The position numbers were made by a program, and so were the translations under genes. A DNA stretch of 64,000 nt from NCBI GenBank assembly GCA_030403585.1, contig JAUEPE010000029.1, positions 16,722 through 80,721 of the forward strand, in the 5' to 3' direction. Shown here piece after piece: positions 16,348 through 24,942 of this stretch; the first letter of the stretch is position 1; each line of letters begins with the position of its first letter. The stretch is from Frankia sp. RB7 (GTDB lineage: Bacteria; Pseudomonadota; Alphaproteobacteria; Rhizobiales; Xanthobacteraceae). The notes below the pieces were generated by a model. It saw only the letters and a list, made by a program, of their open reading frames with translations. It did not search any database and was not told the origin of the DNA.

Positions 16348-17969
16348 TGATGACCGCCCCGCCCGCCGTCTCCATCAAGAACTTGCGGATCGCGCTGCCC
16401 GAGGGCGCCGAACGCCCCTTCGCCGTCGACGGCGTCTCGCTCGATTTGCGGCCCGGCAAAATCGTCTGCGTGGTCGGCGAATCCGGCTCCGGCAAGTCGA
16501 TGTGCGCGCATGCGCTGATGGGCCTCTTGCCCGACACGGTGTCGGTCACGTCAGGGGAGATCCAGTTCGAAGGCCGCGACCTGCTCAAGCTCGATGACGA
16601 CGACTGGCGCGATTTGCGCGGCCGCCGGCTCGCGATGATCTTCCAGGAGCCGATGACCGCGCTCAATCCGTTGATGCGGATCGGCGACCAGATGGCGGAG
16701 ATGTTCGAGGCCCATGGCCTGCTCACGCCGGGGGAGCGGCGCGCCAAGGCGCTGTCGCTGGCGCGCGAGGTCGGCCTGCCCGACCCCGAACGTATCGTGC
16801 GCGCCTATCCGCACCAGCTCTCCGGCGGCCAGCGCCAGCGCGCCATGATCGCCATGGCGCTTGCGCTCGAGCCGGCCGTGCTGGTCGCCGACGAGCCGAC
16901 CACCGCGCTCGACGTCACCACGCAGGCGCAGATCCTGAAACTGATCCGCAACCTCCAGCGCAACCGCAACATGGCGGTGATGTTCATCACCCATGATTTT
17001 GGTGTGGTCGCGGACATCGCCGACCAGGTGGTGGTGCTCAGGCACGGCAAGGTCGTCGAGGAAGGTCCTGCCGCGACCGTCTTCAACGATCCGCAGCACG
17101 ATTACACCAAGGCGCTGCTCGCCGCCGTGCCGACGATGCAGCCGCCGGCGCGCCAGCCGCTCGACGATCAGGCCAAGGCTGTCGAGGTGATCGGGCTCGA
17201 CAAGACCTATGTCACGTCAGGCGGCTGGTTCCGCGAGGATCGCCGCGTCGATGCCGCGCGCGCGGTGAACTTCAATATCCTCAAGGGCGAGACGCTCGGC
17301 CTCGTTGGCGAGTCCGGCTCCGGCAAATCGTCGGTGGCGCGGCTGGTGATGCGGTTGATCGCGGCCGATCGCGGCACGGTGCGGATCGGCGACACCGATC
17401 TCACCTCACTTTCGGGCAAGGCGCTGCGCGCCGAGCGCCATCGCATCCAGATGATTTTTCAGGATCCGTTCGCCTCGCTCAATCCGCGACGCAAGGTCGG
17501 TCACATCATCGCCGACGGCCCGATCGCGGCCGGCATCGATCCGAAGGTCGCAGTCGAGCGCGCCCGCGACCTCCTCAAGATGGTCGGCCTGGACGCCGGC
17601 GCGCTCGAGCGCTATCCGCATGAATTCTCCGGCGGCCAGCGCCAGCGCATCGGCATTGCGCGCGCGCTCGCGCTCGAACCCGAGATCATCGTTGCCGACG
17701 AAGCCGTCTCCGCGCTCGATGTCTCCGTGCAGGCGCAGGTTCTCAGGTTGCTCGAAGATCTCAAGTCGCGCCTCCGCCTTTCGATGCTGTTCATCACCCA
17801 CGATCTGCGCGTCGCAGCCCAGATCTGCGACCGCATCGCGGTGATGCAGCGTGGCGCCATCGTCGAGCTGAAGCCGACCGCTCAGCTCTTCGCCGCGCCG
17901 GAACATCCCTATACGCGCGAGTTGCTCGCGGCTGTGCCGGGACAGAAGGAACGTGCACCAGCGGCGTGA
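16347..17969 (+). CDS. ABC transporter double ATP-binding protein (DppD-DppF fusion type)
   Basis: The predicted product has 540 residues starting at the ATG overlapping the permease stop (TGATG); a second ATG follows directly. Two complete nucleotide-binding domains are present: Walker A GESGSGKS in each (near 43 and 323), signature LSGGQRQR in the first and FSGGQRQR in the second, and Walker B LVADEPTTALD and IVADEAVSALD. Each ends in the oligopeptide-type C-terminal segment (HDYTKALLAAVP, HPYTRELLAAVP). It energises import by the two permeases, replacing the separate DppD and DppF subunits. No gene of the operon is missing. Confidence 0.93.
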   Translation: MMTAPPAVSIKNLRIALPEGAERPFAVDGVSLDLRPGKIVCVVGESGSGKSMCAHALMGLLPDTVSVTSGEIQFEGRDLLKLDDDDWRDLRGRRLAMIFQEPMTALNPLMRIGDQMAEMFEAHGLLTPGERRAKALSLAREVGLPDPERIVRAYPHQLSGGQRQRAMIAMALALEPAVLVADEPTTALDVTTQAQILKLIRNLQRNRNMAVMFITHDFGVVADIADQVVVLRHGKVVEEGPAATVFNDPQHDYTKALLAAVPTMQPPARQPLDDQAKAVEVIGLDKTYVTSGGWFREDRRVDAARAVNFNILKGETLGLVGESGSGKSSVARLVMRLIAADRGTVRIGDTDLTSLSGKALRAERHRIQMIFQDPFASLNPRRKVGHIIADGPIAAGIDPKVAVERARDLLKMVGLDAGALERYPHEFSGGQRQRIGIARALALEPEIIVADEAVSALDVSVQAQVLRLLEDLKSRLRLSMLFITHDLRVAAQICDRIAVMQRGAIVELKPTAQLFAAPEHPYTRELLAAVPGQKERAPAA

Positions 17970-18086
17970 GGTCAGCGCATCCCTCCGGTATCCCGTTCCG
18001 TCCTCGCGATGTCTCGGTCACGCGCTTTTTATCCCTCGTGACCGCCCGCACAACTGCAAACCCGAAGTCAGCGCCCCTATATCCGG

Positions 18087-18112
18087 ATGGAATGATTTCC
18101 ATCATCTGATGG
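18087..18112 (+). promoter_or_regulatory. Two overlapping palindromes upstream of a small gene pair
   Basis: ATGGAA-TGAT-TTCCAT (18087-18102) and CCATCA-TC-TGATGG (18099-18112) are both perfect and share four bases, so the two stems exclude each other in an RNA. They end 27 bp before the start of the 56-residue gene. They could be protein-binding sites in DNA instead, or chance. Confidence 0.3.
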
Positions 18113-18139
18113 TGGATTGTGCGATCTTTGGAGGCCGAC

Positions 18140-18310
18140 ATGGGCCAGGTTATTCAGTTTGTTTCGAAATCCGAGCGCGAGCGCATTCGCCTGATCCAGG
18201 AAGCGCGCGCGATCTACGACAGCATTTTCCCGCCGGCTGATCCAGCCGGCGAGCGCCAGGACACGGCGATTAGCCGTGCGGCCGGCAGCGATGTGGGAAA
18301 TCTGGCGTGA
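18140..18310 (+). CDS. Small hypothetical protein, 56 aa
   Basis: The ATG at 18140 follows GGAGG at ideal distance, which sets the start. The peptide begins MGQVIQFVSKSERERIRLIQ, then EARAIYDSIFPP, a charged amphipathic helix followed by a flexible tail; there is no signal peptide or cysteine. I believe similar short proteins are conserved in bradyrhizobia, but I cannot confirm this here. Its stop overlaps the GTG start of the next small gene, so the two are probably translated together. Function unknown. Confidence 0.7.
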   Translation: MGQVIQFVSKSERERIRLIQEARAIYDSIFPPADPAGERQDTAISRAAGSDVGNLA

Positions 18311-18516
18311 TCAAGATCATTGCAGTGCTCTGCAGTCTCTCGACTCCGGGAAATTGCCACGAGCAGATCGTCACCACCTCGGACTTCGCCGACGTCTCGA
18401 TGCAGTCCTGCATGATGGGCGCACCGCGGCTTGCCGAATGGATGAACCAGCATCCGGCCGAACGGCTGGCGGGGTGGCGCTGCGTGATCGGCCAGCAGGG
18501 CCGCCGGGGCGCCTAG
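18307..18516 (+). CDS. Small hypothetical protein, 69 aa
   Basis: It starts with GTG overlapping the previous stop (GTGA). The peptide has a short hydrophobic start (IIAVLCSL), four cysteines (C9, C17, C35, C59) and the segment VTTSDFADVSMQSCMMGAPR followed by LAEWMNQHP. The cysteines could allow disulfides or metal binding, but no known domain is recognised. Coupling to the preceding 56-residue gene suggests a joint function. Confidence 0.65.
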   Translation: MIKIIAVLCSLSTPGNCHEQIVTTSDFADVSMQSCMMGAPRLAEWMNQHPAERLAGWRCVIGQQGRRGA

Positions 18517-18606
18517 CGCCGCCCGCGGTCTTGACCGGGCAACGCATCCTTCGGAAGATTGAAAATGCCCGCATCAAGTCCGGGCATGACGATGTGGGGG
18601 CGAGCG

Positions 18607-19113
18607 ATGGCGGGCGACAATTCGGACAAGCAGGCGATCGAATACGGTGTCGTGCCCATTGAAAAGATGGCGTCGATGCCGGGGCTCGATTTCGTCCGAG
18701 CGATCTTCGCGCGGCAATTTCCGGAGCCGCCGATCATGCAGACGGTCGAGCCGTTCGACTGCATGGCCGAGCCGGGCGTCGTGGTGATCCACAGCGTGCC
18801 GGGCCTGCGTCATTACAATCCGATCGGCTCGGTTCATGGCGGTTATGCCGCGATCCTGCTGGATTCCGCAATGGGACTTGCGGTGCAGAGCACGCTGCCC
18901 GCGGGCACCGGCTACACCACGCTGGAATTCAAGATCTCGTTCGTGCGCGGCATGAGCGAAGCCAGCGGCACGGTTCGCACCGAAGGCCGCGTGCTCAACG
19001 CCGGGCGCCGCGTCGCCACCGCCGAAGCGCGCATTACCGATGCAAAAGGCCGGCTGATTGCGCATGCAACGACGACCTGCCTCGTGTTTGCGATTGGAGG
19101 CGCGGAAGGCTGA
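18607..19113 (+). CDS. PaaI-type hotdog-fold thioesterase
   Basis: The predicted product has 168 residues. The hotdog signature is clear: NPIGSVHGGYAAILLDSAMG around residue 80, with the active-site-region HGG motif, then LEFKISFVRG and ARITDAKGRLIAHATTTC. PaaI-family enzymes hydrolyse acyl-CoA thioesters in the cytoplasm. I chose ATG 18607 over TTG/ATG codons 14-16 codons upstream because the extra residues are unlike the family and a G-rich ribosome site precedes 18607. The substrate is unknown and it stands alone. Confidence 0.85.
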   Translation: MAGDNSDKQAIEYGVVPIEKMASMPGLDFVRAIFARQFPEPPIMQTVEPFDCMAEPGVVVIHSVPGLRHYNPIGSVHGGYAAILLDSAMGLAVQSTLPAGTGYTTLEFKISFVRGMSEASGTVRTEGRVLNAGRRVATAEARITDAKGRLIAHATTTCLVFAIGGAEG

Positions 19114-19132
19114 CGCGCGAGGCAGCCACGCT

Positions 19133-19423
19133 CTATCGCACCGGCGGGTTCGTGTTGCTCCAGGTCGGGACTGCGCTGGTGACGCCGACCGACGGCCAGC
19201 TATACGTTCCGATCGAGGGCGCGGTCACCGTCCCGATCGACGGCCCCGACGATCCATACGTCCTGGATTGCGTCGCGGTCACGCCGGAGCTGCCATAGCC
19301 TGGAGCCATCACGCTCGTGGCGTAGTGCCTGCTGGACCTGTGCTTCTTCGCTTCAGCCGCGAAAGGCGCCGCCGCCAGACTGATGGTGACGACCGCCGCA
19401 ATGGCGAACCTGGTTGTTGTCAT
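19133..19423 (-). CDS. Small secreted Ser/Thr/Gly-rich hypothetical protein
   Basis: The predicted product has 96 residues. The ATG at 19423 has AAAGGA upstream. A signal peptide (TTTRFAIAAVVTISLAAAPF, cleavage near AEA) precedes a basic patch (KKHRSSRHY) and a low-complexity tail with repeated GSS, PSIGT and PSVG units. It is probably an envelope or periplasmic protein. No domain is recognised. It converges with the thioesterase gene 19 bp away. Confidence 0.65.
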   Translation of the reverse strand: MTTTRFAIAAVVTISLAAAPFAAEAKKHRSSRHYATSVMAPGYGSSGVTATQSRTYGSSGPSIGTVTAPSIGTYSWPSVGVTSAVPTWSNTNPPVR

Positions 19424-19526
19424 GGCTGATCCTTTCATAGCCACGGGCCGTCATCGATCAAACGGGACCGCTGGGGCCGGAGTTACAACGCCGTACACAA
19501 GCAAATGTGCCGAGGACGCCGCGCAA

Positions 19527-19868
19527 TCAAGGCCGCCTTGGACGCTTGGCTTTTCTATTGTGGCGCTCCTTCACGGTCGCGACCGAATTCATCAGCTCCT
19601 TGAAGGCTGCAACCGCCTTGTCGTCTCGAAGCGCGCTATCGCCGAGCGCTTCCAGATATTCGATCACCACGAGTAACGCATCCGCGATCTGGCCGATCTG
19701 CTTGCCGTAGCCTGCGACATCCGACAACACGTCCTTCTCGACCTCAGGCGCCGAGGATTGCCCGACAGTAATGTTGACGAGGCCGAATTGGCCGCCGGTA
19801 GGGCTGAAGAACGACGGGTAAATGGACTGAACGACATCCCCCGACAGGGGCAGCTTGAATACGGGCAT
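19527..19868 (-). CDS. Conserved-looking hypothetical protein, 113 aa
   Basis: ATG 19868 follows AGGGGA. The sequence opens PVFKLPLSGDVVQSIYPSFF, has a Gly-rich turn (SPTGGQFGLVNITVG), then a long helical segment (QIGQIADALLVVIEYLEALG) and a very basic end (RKAKRPRRP). There is no signal peptide. I do not recognise a family; the basic tail could contact nucleic acid. Confidence 0.6.
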   Translation of the reverse strand: MPVFKLPLSGDVVQSIYPSFFSPTGGQFGLVNITVGQSSAPEVEKDVLSDVAGYGKQIGQIADALLVVIEYLEALGDSALRDDKAVAAFKELMNSVATVKERHNRKAKRPRRP

Positions 19869-19988
19869 GGAAATCCCCTCGCTGACGCTCGACCGGCGCG
19901 ACCACATTACCACGATCATACCCGCCTTCGGATGGACCCGAATCAGCGCTACTGCATTCGCTTCGACGACTTCGCGTATTGAGGTGAC

Positions 19989-20309
19989 ATGACCGGCCCC
20001 GAACTGAAGCAACTCCGCGCCGACCTCTCCGACGCCGTCGCGCGCAGGCTCACCGCGGCCGACATGGCAAAACTGTGCGCGTTGCCGGAGAAGGGCGGCG
20101 CCGACACGATCCGGCGCTGGGAGGTGAGCGGGCCGACGCTCGCCGCCACCAAGGTGCTGCGCGTGCTCGCGATGGCGAGCGAGCGCTATCCGATCCTGGA
20201 GAAGTTCGACATCTTCGATCGCCACGACGTGCGCGTGGAGGACCGGCCCGCGAAGCGCGCGGCCTTCCGCGCCCAGATGCGCGACGAGGTGCTGCGCCGT
20301 CTTGGTTAA
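19989..20309 (+). CDS. Small helix-turn-helix-like hypothetical protein, 106 aa
   Basis: The segment LTAADMAKLCALPEKGGADT followed by IRRWEVSGPTL resembles the helix-turn-helix of phage/XRE-type regulators, with the conserved WE that follows the recognition helix in MqsA-like proteins. The C-terminal half is helical (VLRVLAMASERYPILEKFDI) and charged. It is probably a DNA-binding protein, but the DNA-binding call rests on a single motif. A 16-codon ORF (19932-19982) ends 6 bp upstream and may be a leader peptide or chance. Confidence 0.6.
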   Translation: MTGPELKQLRADLSDAVARRLTAADMAKLCALPEKGGADTIRRWEVSGPTLAATKVLRVLAMASERYPILEKFDIFDRHDVRVEDRPAKRAAFRAQMRDEVLRRLG

Positions 20310-20398
20310 CGAGACGCGCGCGGAGGTTACCGCAACACGCGCGAATTAAGCCTTCCTTCACCCCTTCTTAAGCCGGCATTAATCACGAAAATCATTTA

Positions 20399-20423
20399 GC
20401 GCCCAATAAGTTACGTTGGGCGC
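20399..20423. promoter_or_regulatory. Inverted repeat upstream of the outer-membrane protein gene
   Basis: GCGCCCAA and TTGGGCGC are perfect 8-bp arms around TAAGTTACG, 109 bp before the outer membrane protein start. It could be an operator, a leader hairpin, or the end of the upstream transcript; there is no T-run. Confidence 0.4.
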
Positions 20424-20531
20424 CGATGTGCCATGCATGTGACAGCATTTTCGTCAAAAGCGAGCTATCTGCAAAACCAACGCGGCGCGGACATCGCGCC
20501 TGCTGGGGACATGAGTGTTGGAGTTGGGACT

Positions 20532-21254
20532 ATGAAGAAGATTCTGTTTGCGACCGTTGCGCTGCTCGCGGTTAGTGCAGCTGCGCCGGCCCTCGGTGCC
20601 GATCTCGGCGCCCGCCCCTATTACAACAAGGCGCCGGCCTATGCCGCGCCGATCTACAACTGGACGGGATTCTATATCGGCGCGCATCTCGGCGGCGCGT
20701 TCTCGAGCGACAACAATTTCAACGGCCTCTCCACCGGCAACAACGGCAACGGCCGCTTCCTCGGTGGTCTGCAGGCTGGTGCGGACTGGCAGTTCAACCC
20801 GAACTTTGTGGTCGGTGCTGAAGCCCAGTATTCCTGGCTCTCCGGCAATGTCGGCGCGGTGTTCCCGGGCGGCGTGGCCTACACCAACGACCAGCGCGGC
20901 CTCGGCTCGATCACCGGTCGCGTCGGCTACACCTGGGGCCCGGGCCTGCTCTACGTGAAGGGCGGCTACGCCTATTCCGACAACAACGAGAAGGTGACGG
21001 TCGGCGGCGTGCCGACCGGCTTCATCATCACTGGCGATCACCGCAACGGCTACACCGTTGGCGCCGGCCTCGAATACATGTTCGCGCCGAACTGGTCGGC
21101 CAAGGCCGAGTACCAGTACTACAATTTCGGCGACGCGCACTTCACCGCGGGTCCGCTGGTCGGCACCGGAAACTTCACCACCGACGACCACACCTTCAAG
21201 GCGGGCCTCAACTACCGCTTCAACTGGGCGAGCCCGGTGGTCGCGCGCTACTGA
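20532..21254 (+). CDS. Outer membrane beta-barrel protein, Omp25/Omp31-like porin family
   Basis: The predicted product has 240 residues with a signal peptide (KKILFATVALLAVSAAAPAL, cleavage at LGA/AD). The start of the mature chain, YYNKAPAYAAPIYNWTGFYI followed by GAHLGG, is the hallmark of the rhizobial/Brucella Omp25-Omp31 family. Alternating strands follow (GRVGYTWGPGLLYVKGGYAY, AKAEYQYYNFGD) and the chain ends in an aromatic-containing strand. It is an eight-stranded outer membrane barrel, probably abundant. A strong Rho-independent terminator follows at 21283. Confidence 0.92.
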   Translation: MKKILFATVALLAVSAAAPALGADLGARPYYNKAPAYAAPIYNWTGFYIGAHLGGAFSSDNNFNGLSTGNNGNGRFLGGLQAGADWQFNPNFVVGAEAQYSWLSGNVGAVFPGGVAYTNDQRGLGSITGRVGYTWGPGLLYVKGGYAYSDNNEKVTVGGVPTGFIITGDHRNGYTVGAGLEYMFAPNWSAKAEYQYYNFGDAHFTAGPLVGTGNFTTDDHTFKAGLNYRFNWASPVVARY

Positions 21255-21282
21255 TCGCGCGTTACAAAATCCCTTCGATTTC

Positions 21283-21316
21283 AAGGGCCGGCAGCATTGC
21301 CGGCCCTTTCCTTTTT
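21283..21316 (+). terminator. Rho-independent terminator after the outer membrane protein gene
   Basis: AAGGGCCGGCA and TGCCGGCCCTT form a perfect 11-bp stem with a GCAT loop, followed by TCCTTTTT. It starts 28 bp after the outer membrane protein stop. Confidence 0.9.
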
Positions 21317-21421
21317 CGCTCTGCGGAACTAGCCAAGCAATTGTGCAACTTGCGATTTTTTAACCCGCGCCAAGGATACTCCATCTCGAACATATAAGAT
21401 TACGGGTGTGGGGGAATTTCG

Positions 21422-23563
21422 ATGGCGATCCGTCTCAGCGTCGGCCGTTTCAAACCTCGTTTCAAAATGCCGAAATGGGGCCTGCGCGGCAGCCTGTTTG
21501 CGGCCTTCGCCGTGATCGCGGGCATGGGCCTCCTGATCGCAGCTGGCGCCGGCTTCGTGTTCAATCATCTCGGCTCGACCATGATGGACCTCAGCGGCCG
21601 CGATATTCCGCGCCTCTCCGCCAGCCTTCAGCTCGCCTCGCAGAGCGCGACGCTCGCGGCGCAAGGCCCGGGCCTGCTCGCATCTCCCAGCGATGAGGCG
21701 TTGAACGAGCGCACCAAGAACGTAAAGGACATCCAGCAGCTCGCGATGGCCAAGCTCGGCGAGATCATCGAGCTCGGCGCCGACCAGCAGACTGCGAACG
21801 CACTCCGCGACACCACCAAGAGCATCGGAGAAGCCACGCAAAGCCTGGTCTCTGCGGCCCGCGAACGGCTCGACACCGGCGCGCTGCACGACAAGCAGTA
21901 TGAAGCGCTGCGCAAGGCCCAGCTCTCTTTCGTCGGCGCCGCCGGCCCGGCCATGCTGGATAGCCAGACGCGCCTCAACGCAATCCTTGGTGCCGCAGAA
22001 GTGTCGGCAGACGATGCCACCGAAGCTGCCCGCACCGTCTCCCAGATCTCGACCGTTTCTGCCAATGGCAATCTGATGGCGGCCGACATGATGGCGGCGC
22101 TCTCCGCCAACAGCAGCGACACGCTCGAGGCGATCGAGAAGGAATTCAAGACGACCCGCGACCGCGTCAAGTCGAACCTCGAGGACATCCCGAACATTCC
22201 CTCGATGCAGGCGGTGCGCGACACGGTGCAGAAGCTGTTCGCCTTCGGCGAGGGCAAGACCGGCGTGTTCAAGATCCGTCAGAAGGAACTCGACTCCATC
22301 GACTACGGCCAGACGGTCCTGGACGAGACCCGCAAGCTCAATGTCGGCCTCGGCATCAGCGTGCAGCAGCTCGTCGACGGTGTGCAGAAGGAGACCAACG
22401 CGTCGACCTTCCAGGCGCGCCAGGAGATCTCGCTCGCCACCACCGCAATGCTGGCCCTGGGCGGGCTCACTCTGATCGGCTCGGCTCTGTTCGTCTGGCT
22501 CTATGTCGGCCGCAACATCCTGCGCCGCATCCGTGAGCTTCAGCGCGCCATGCAGCTGCTATCGGCCGGCGACCTCGACACCGAGATCGTCCGCTCCCGT
22601 CAGAACGACGAGATCGGCGCGATGAAGGAAACGCTGACGGTGTTCCGCGACAGCATGGTCGAAGCCCGGGCGCTTGCGAGCGAGCAGGACAAGGATCGTG
22701 TCGTCAAGGCCGAGCGTGCCGCGCAGATGGAGGCGAAGATCGCCGAGTTCGAGGGCACGGTGCGTTCCGCGCTCGACAATCTCGCGCAATCGGCCAATTC
22801 GATGCAGTCGACCGCGCAGAGCATGTCGACGACAGCCGATCAGTCCAACGCGCTGGTGAACGCGGTCGCCTCCGCCGCGGAGGAGACCTCGGTCAACGTG
22901 CAGACCGTGTCGTCAGGCACCGAGCAGCTGTCGTCCTCGATCGAGGAGATCAGCAAGCAGGTCGTCACCTCGGCGGCGATCGCCAAGAAGGCGGTCGACG
23001 AGGCCGGCGCCACCGACGCCACGGTGCAGAGCCTTGCCGACAGCGCAAGCCGCATCAGCGTCGTGGTCGACCTGATCCAGACGATTGCGTCGCAGACCAA
23101 TCTGCTCGCGCTCAACGCCACCATCGAGGCAGCCCGCGCGGGCGAAGCCGGCCGCGGTTTCGCGGTGGTCGCCTCCGAGGTGAAGAGCCTCGCCAGCCAG
23201 ACCGCGAAGGCGACGGAGGAGATCCGCACCCAGATCGCCAGCATGCAGCAGGTCACGACCTCGGCCGTCGGCGCCATCCAGGGCATCGGCCGGATCATCG
23301 GCGAGATCGACAACGTCACCACCACGATCGCAGCTGCGGTCGAGGAACAGGGTGCAGCGACCCGCGAGATCGCCCGCAACATCCAGCATGCGGCCGGCGG
23401 CACCAGCGAGGTCTCCAGCAACATCGTCGGCGTCTCCACCGCGTCGGCCGAGGCCGGTGCCGCGGCCACCGAAGTGCTGAGTGCGTCGGATGCCCTCCGC
23501 CGCGAAGCCGACATGCTGCGCGGAGAGATCGACGCGTTCCTCAACAACATGCGGGCGGCGTAA
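21422..23563 (+). CDS. Methyl-accepting chemotaxis protein
   Basis: The predicted product has 713 residues. Membrane segment 1 (about 24-50) and segment 2 (about 340-365) enclose a 290-residue helical periplasmic sensor region of the four-helix-bundle kind. A HAMP domain follows (RRIRELQRAMQLLSAGDLDT, about 366-420), then the cytoplasmic signalling domain with the conserved hairpin tip IASQTNLLALNATIEAARAG and EAGRGFAVVASEVKSLA. There is no C-terminal CheR-docking pentapeptide. The receptor would signal through CheA/CheW; no che gene is nearby and the ligand is unknown. GGGGGAA precedes the ATG. Confidence 0.93.
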   Translation: MAIRLSVGRFKPRFKMPKWGLRGSLFAAFAVIAGMGLLIAAGAGFVFNHLGSTMMDLSGRDIPRLSASLQLASQSATLAAQGPGLLASPSDEALNERTKNVKDIQQLAMAKLGEIIELGADQQTANALRDTTKSIGEATQSLVSAARERLDTGALHDKQYEALRKAQLSFVGAAGPAMLDSQTRLNAILGAAEVSADDATEAARTVSQISTVSANGNLMAADMMAALSANSSDTLEAIEKEFKTTRDRVKSNLEDIPNIPSMQAVRDTVQKLFAFGEGKTGVFKIRQKELDSIDYGQTVLDETRKLNVGLGISVQQLVDGVQKETNASTFQARQEISLATTAMLALGGLTLIGSALFVWLYVGRNILRRIRELQRAMQLLSAGDLDTEIVRSRQNDEIGAMKETLTVFRDSMVEARALASEQDKDRVVKAERAAQMEAKIAEFEGTVRSALDNLAQSANSMQSTAQSMSTTADQSNALVNAVASAAEETSVNVQTVSSGTEQLSSSIEEISKQVVTSAAIAKKAVDEAGATDATVQSLADSASRISVVVDLIQTIASQTNLLALNATIEAARAGEAGRGFAVVASEVKSLASQTAKATEEIRTQIASMQQVTTSAVGAIQGIGRIIGEIDNVTTTIAAAVEEQGAATREIARNIQHAAGGTSEVSSNIVGVSTASAEAGAAATEVLSASDALRREADMLRGEIDAFLNNMRAA

Positions 23564-23692
23564 GCAGTCGTCCCGCGGAGCGGATGGAGTAAATCCGGGC
23601 TGCGGAAAACCACCCGGAATGACCGCTATGCGGGCGGGCCGCGCGTCCTTTTTCGGCTGGCGCGGCGCCGCCGGCGGGTTTAAGCCGGTAAC

Positions 23693-24754
23693 ATGAACGC
23701 AAAAACCGACACCGTACCGTCCTCCGCCGAGGCCCTGCGCTACCCCTGGGAACAGCATCCCGGCCCCGAAGAGGTCGTGGAGGTCAGGCCCGGCGTATTG
23801 TGGGCGCGGCTGAAGCTGCCGTTCCGCCTCAACCATGTGAACATCTATCTGCTCGCCGACGGCGACGGCTATGCGATGGTCGATGCCGGCTTCGGCAACG
23901 AGGAGACGATCGAGGCCTGGACGAAACTGTTCGAAGGGCCGCTGAAGGGCGTCAACATCACGCGCCTCATCGTCACCCACTCACACCCCGATCATGTCGG
24001 CCTCGCCGGGTGGATCGTCGAGCGGTTCAACTGTCCGCTGGTGATGTCGCAGGTCGAATATCTGCAATCGGTCTATCACCAGAACCGCGGCACCGAGGAG
24101 CGGCGTGAGGCGCAGCGGCTGTTCTTCCGTCGCCACGGCATGGACGAAGACCTGACCGACAAGCTGCTCGGCCGTGGCCAGGATTATCTCAAGCGCGTCT
24201 CGGTGCTGCCGCCGTCCTACCGCCGCATCTCGCATGGCGACGAGGTCGTGATCGGTACGCGCCGCTTCAAGGTGATCACCGGCGGTGGCCACGCGCTCGA
24301 CCAGGTGATGCTGTATTGTGCCGACGACAAGCTGTTCCTTTCCGCCGACCAGGTGCTGAGCAAGATCTCGCCGAATGTCAGCGTGTGGGCCGTCGAGCCC
24401 GACCAGAACTCGCTCGGCGAATATCTGGCATCGCTGGCAAGCCTCACCACTTCCCTGCCCTATGATCTGCTTGTGCTGCCCGGCCACGGTGTGCCGTTCT
24501 ATGGGCTCAAGACCCGTATCAAGCAGCTCGCCGATCACCACGAGGACCGCTGCCGACTGATTGTGGAAGCCTGCCGCGAGGTACCGCAGACGTCACGGGA
24601 ATTGGTGCCGGTGGTGTTCAACAAATACCCCCTCGACGTGCACCAGATGGGCTTCGCCTCCGGCGAACTGATCGCTCACGTCAACTACATGCTGGTCGAG
24701 GGCCGGCTGACGGCCGAGACGGCCGACGGCGTATTGCGCTTCAGGACGACGTGA
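23693..24754 (+). CDS. Metallo-beta-lactamase-fold hydrolase
   Basis: The predicted product has 353 residues, cytoplasmic. The zinc-binding motif THSHPDHVG gives H96, H98, D100 and H101; further metal ligands are in GGGHALDQVM and in LLVLPGHGVPF. A C-terminal helical extension of about 90 residues (RCRLIVEACREVPQTSRELV) resembles that of the LACTB2-like/MBL group. Substrates in this superfamily range from thioesters to nucleic acids, so function is open. Confidence 0.85.
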   Translation: MNAKTDTVPSSAEALRYPWEQHPGPEEVVEVRPGVLWARLKLPFRLNHVNIYLLADGDGYAMVDAGFGNEETIEAWTKLFEGPLKGVNITRLIVTHSHPDHVGLAGWIVERFNCPLVMSQVEYLQSVYHQNRGTEERREAQRLFFRRHGMDEDLTDKLLGRGQDYLKRVSVLPPSYRRISHGDEVVIGTRRFKVITGGGHALDQVMLYCADDKLFLSADQVLSKISPNVSVWAVEPDQNSLGEYLASLASLTTSLPYDLLVLPGHGVPFYGLKTRIKQLADHHEDRCRLIVEACREVPQTSRELVPVVFNKYPLDVHQMGFASGELIAHVNYMLVEGRLTAETADGVLRFRTT

Positions 24755-24766
24755 GCGTTGCCTTCG

Positions 24767-24900
24767 CCTCGCCCCGCTTGCGGGGAGAGGCCGACGCGCG
24801 AATGCGCGACGGGTGAGGGGGACTCTCCGCGAATCCAATTCTCACCGTCCCCGTGGAGACTCCCCCTCACCCCACCCCTCTCCCCGCAAGCGGGGCGAGG
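24767..24900. repeat. Long nested palindromic intergenic repeat with perfect 24-bp arms
   Basis: Left arm 24767-24790 and right arm 24877-24900 are perfectly complementary over 24 bp. An inner pair (GTGAGGGGGACTCTCC against GGAGACTCCCCCTCAC) pairs with one mismatch. It shares its core with the repeat at 14347-14489 and the half unit at 3737-3764. It starts 13 bp after the hydrolase stop, so as RNA it would make a very stable 3' hairpin. Confidence 0.85.
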
Positions 24901-24942
24901 GAGCAGACTGATGTTGCAGAGCAACATGCACCTCGCGCGGAC

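Noticed and set aside
18520..18606. Possible repeat fragment before the thioesterase gene (GCCCGCATCAAGTCCGGGC)
   Set aside because: The short GCCCG/CGGGC pairing is weak and the segment has no second copy here. It may only be a remnant of a dispersed element.
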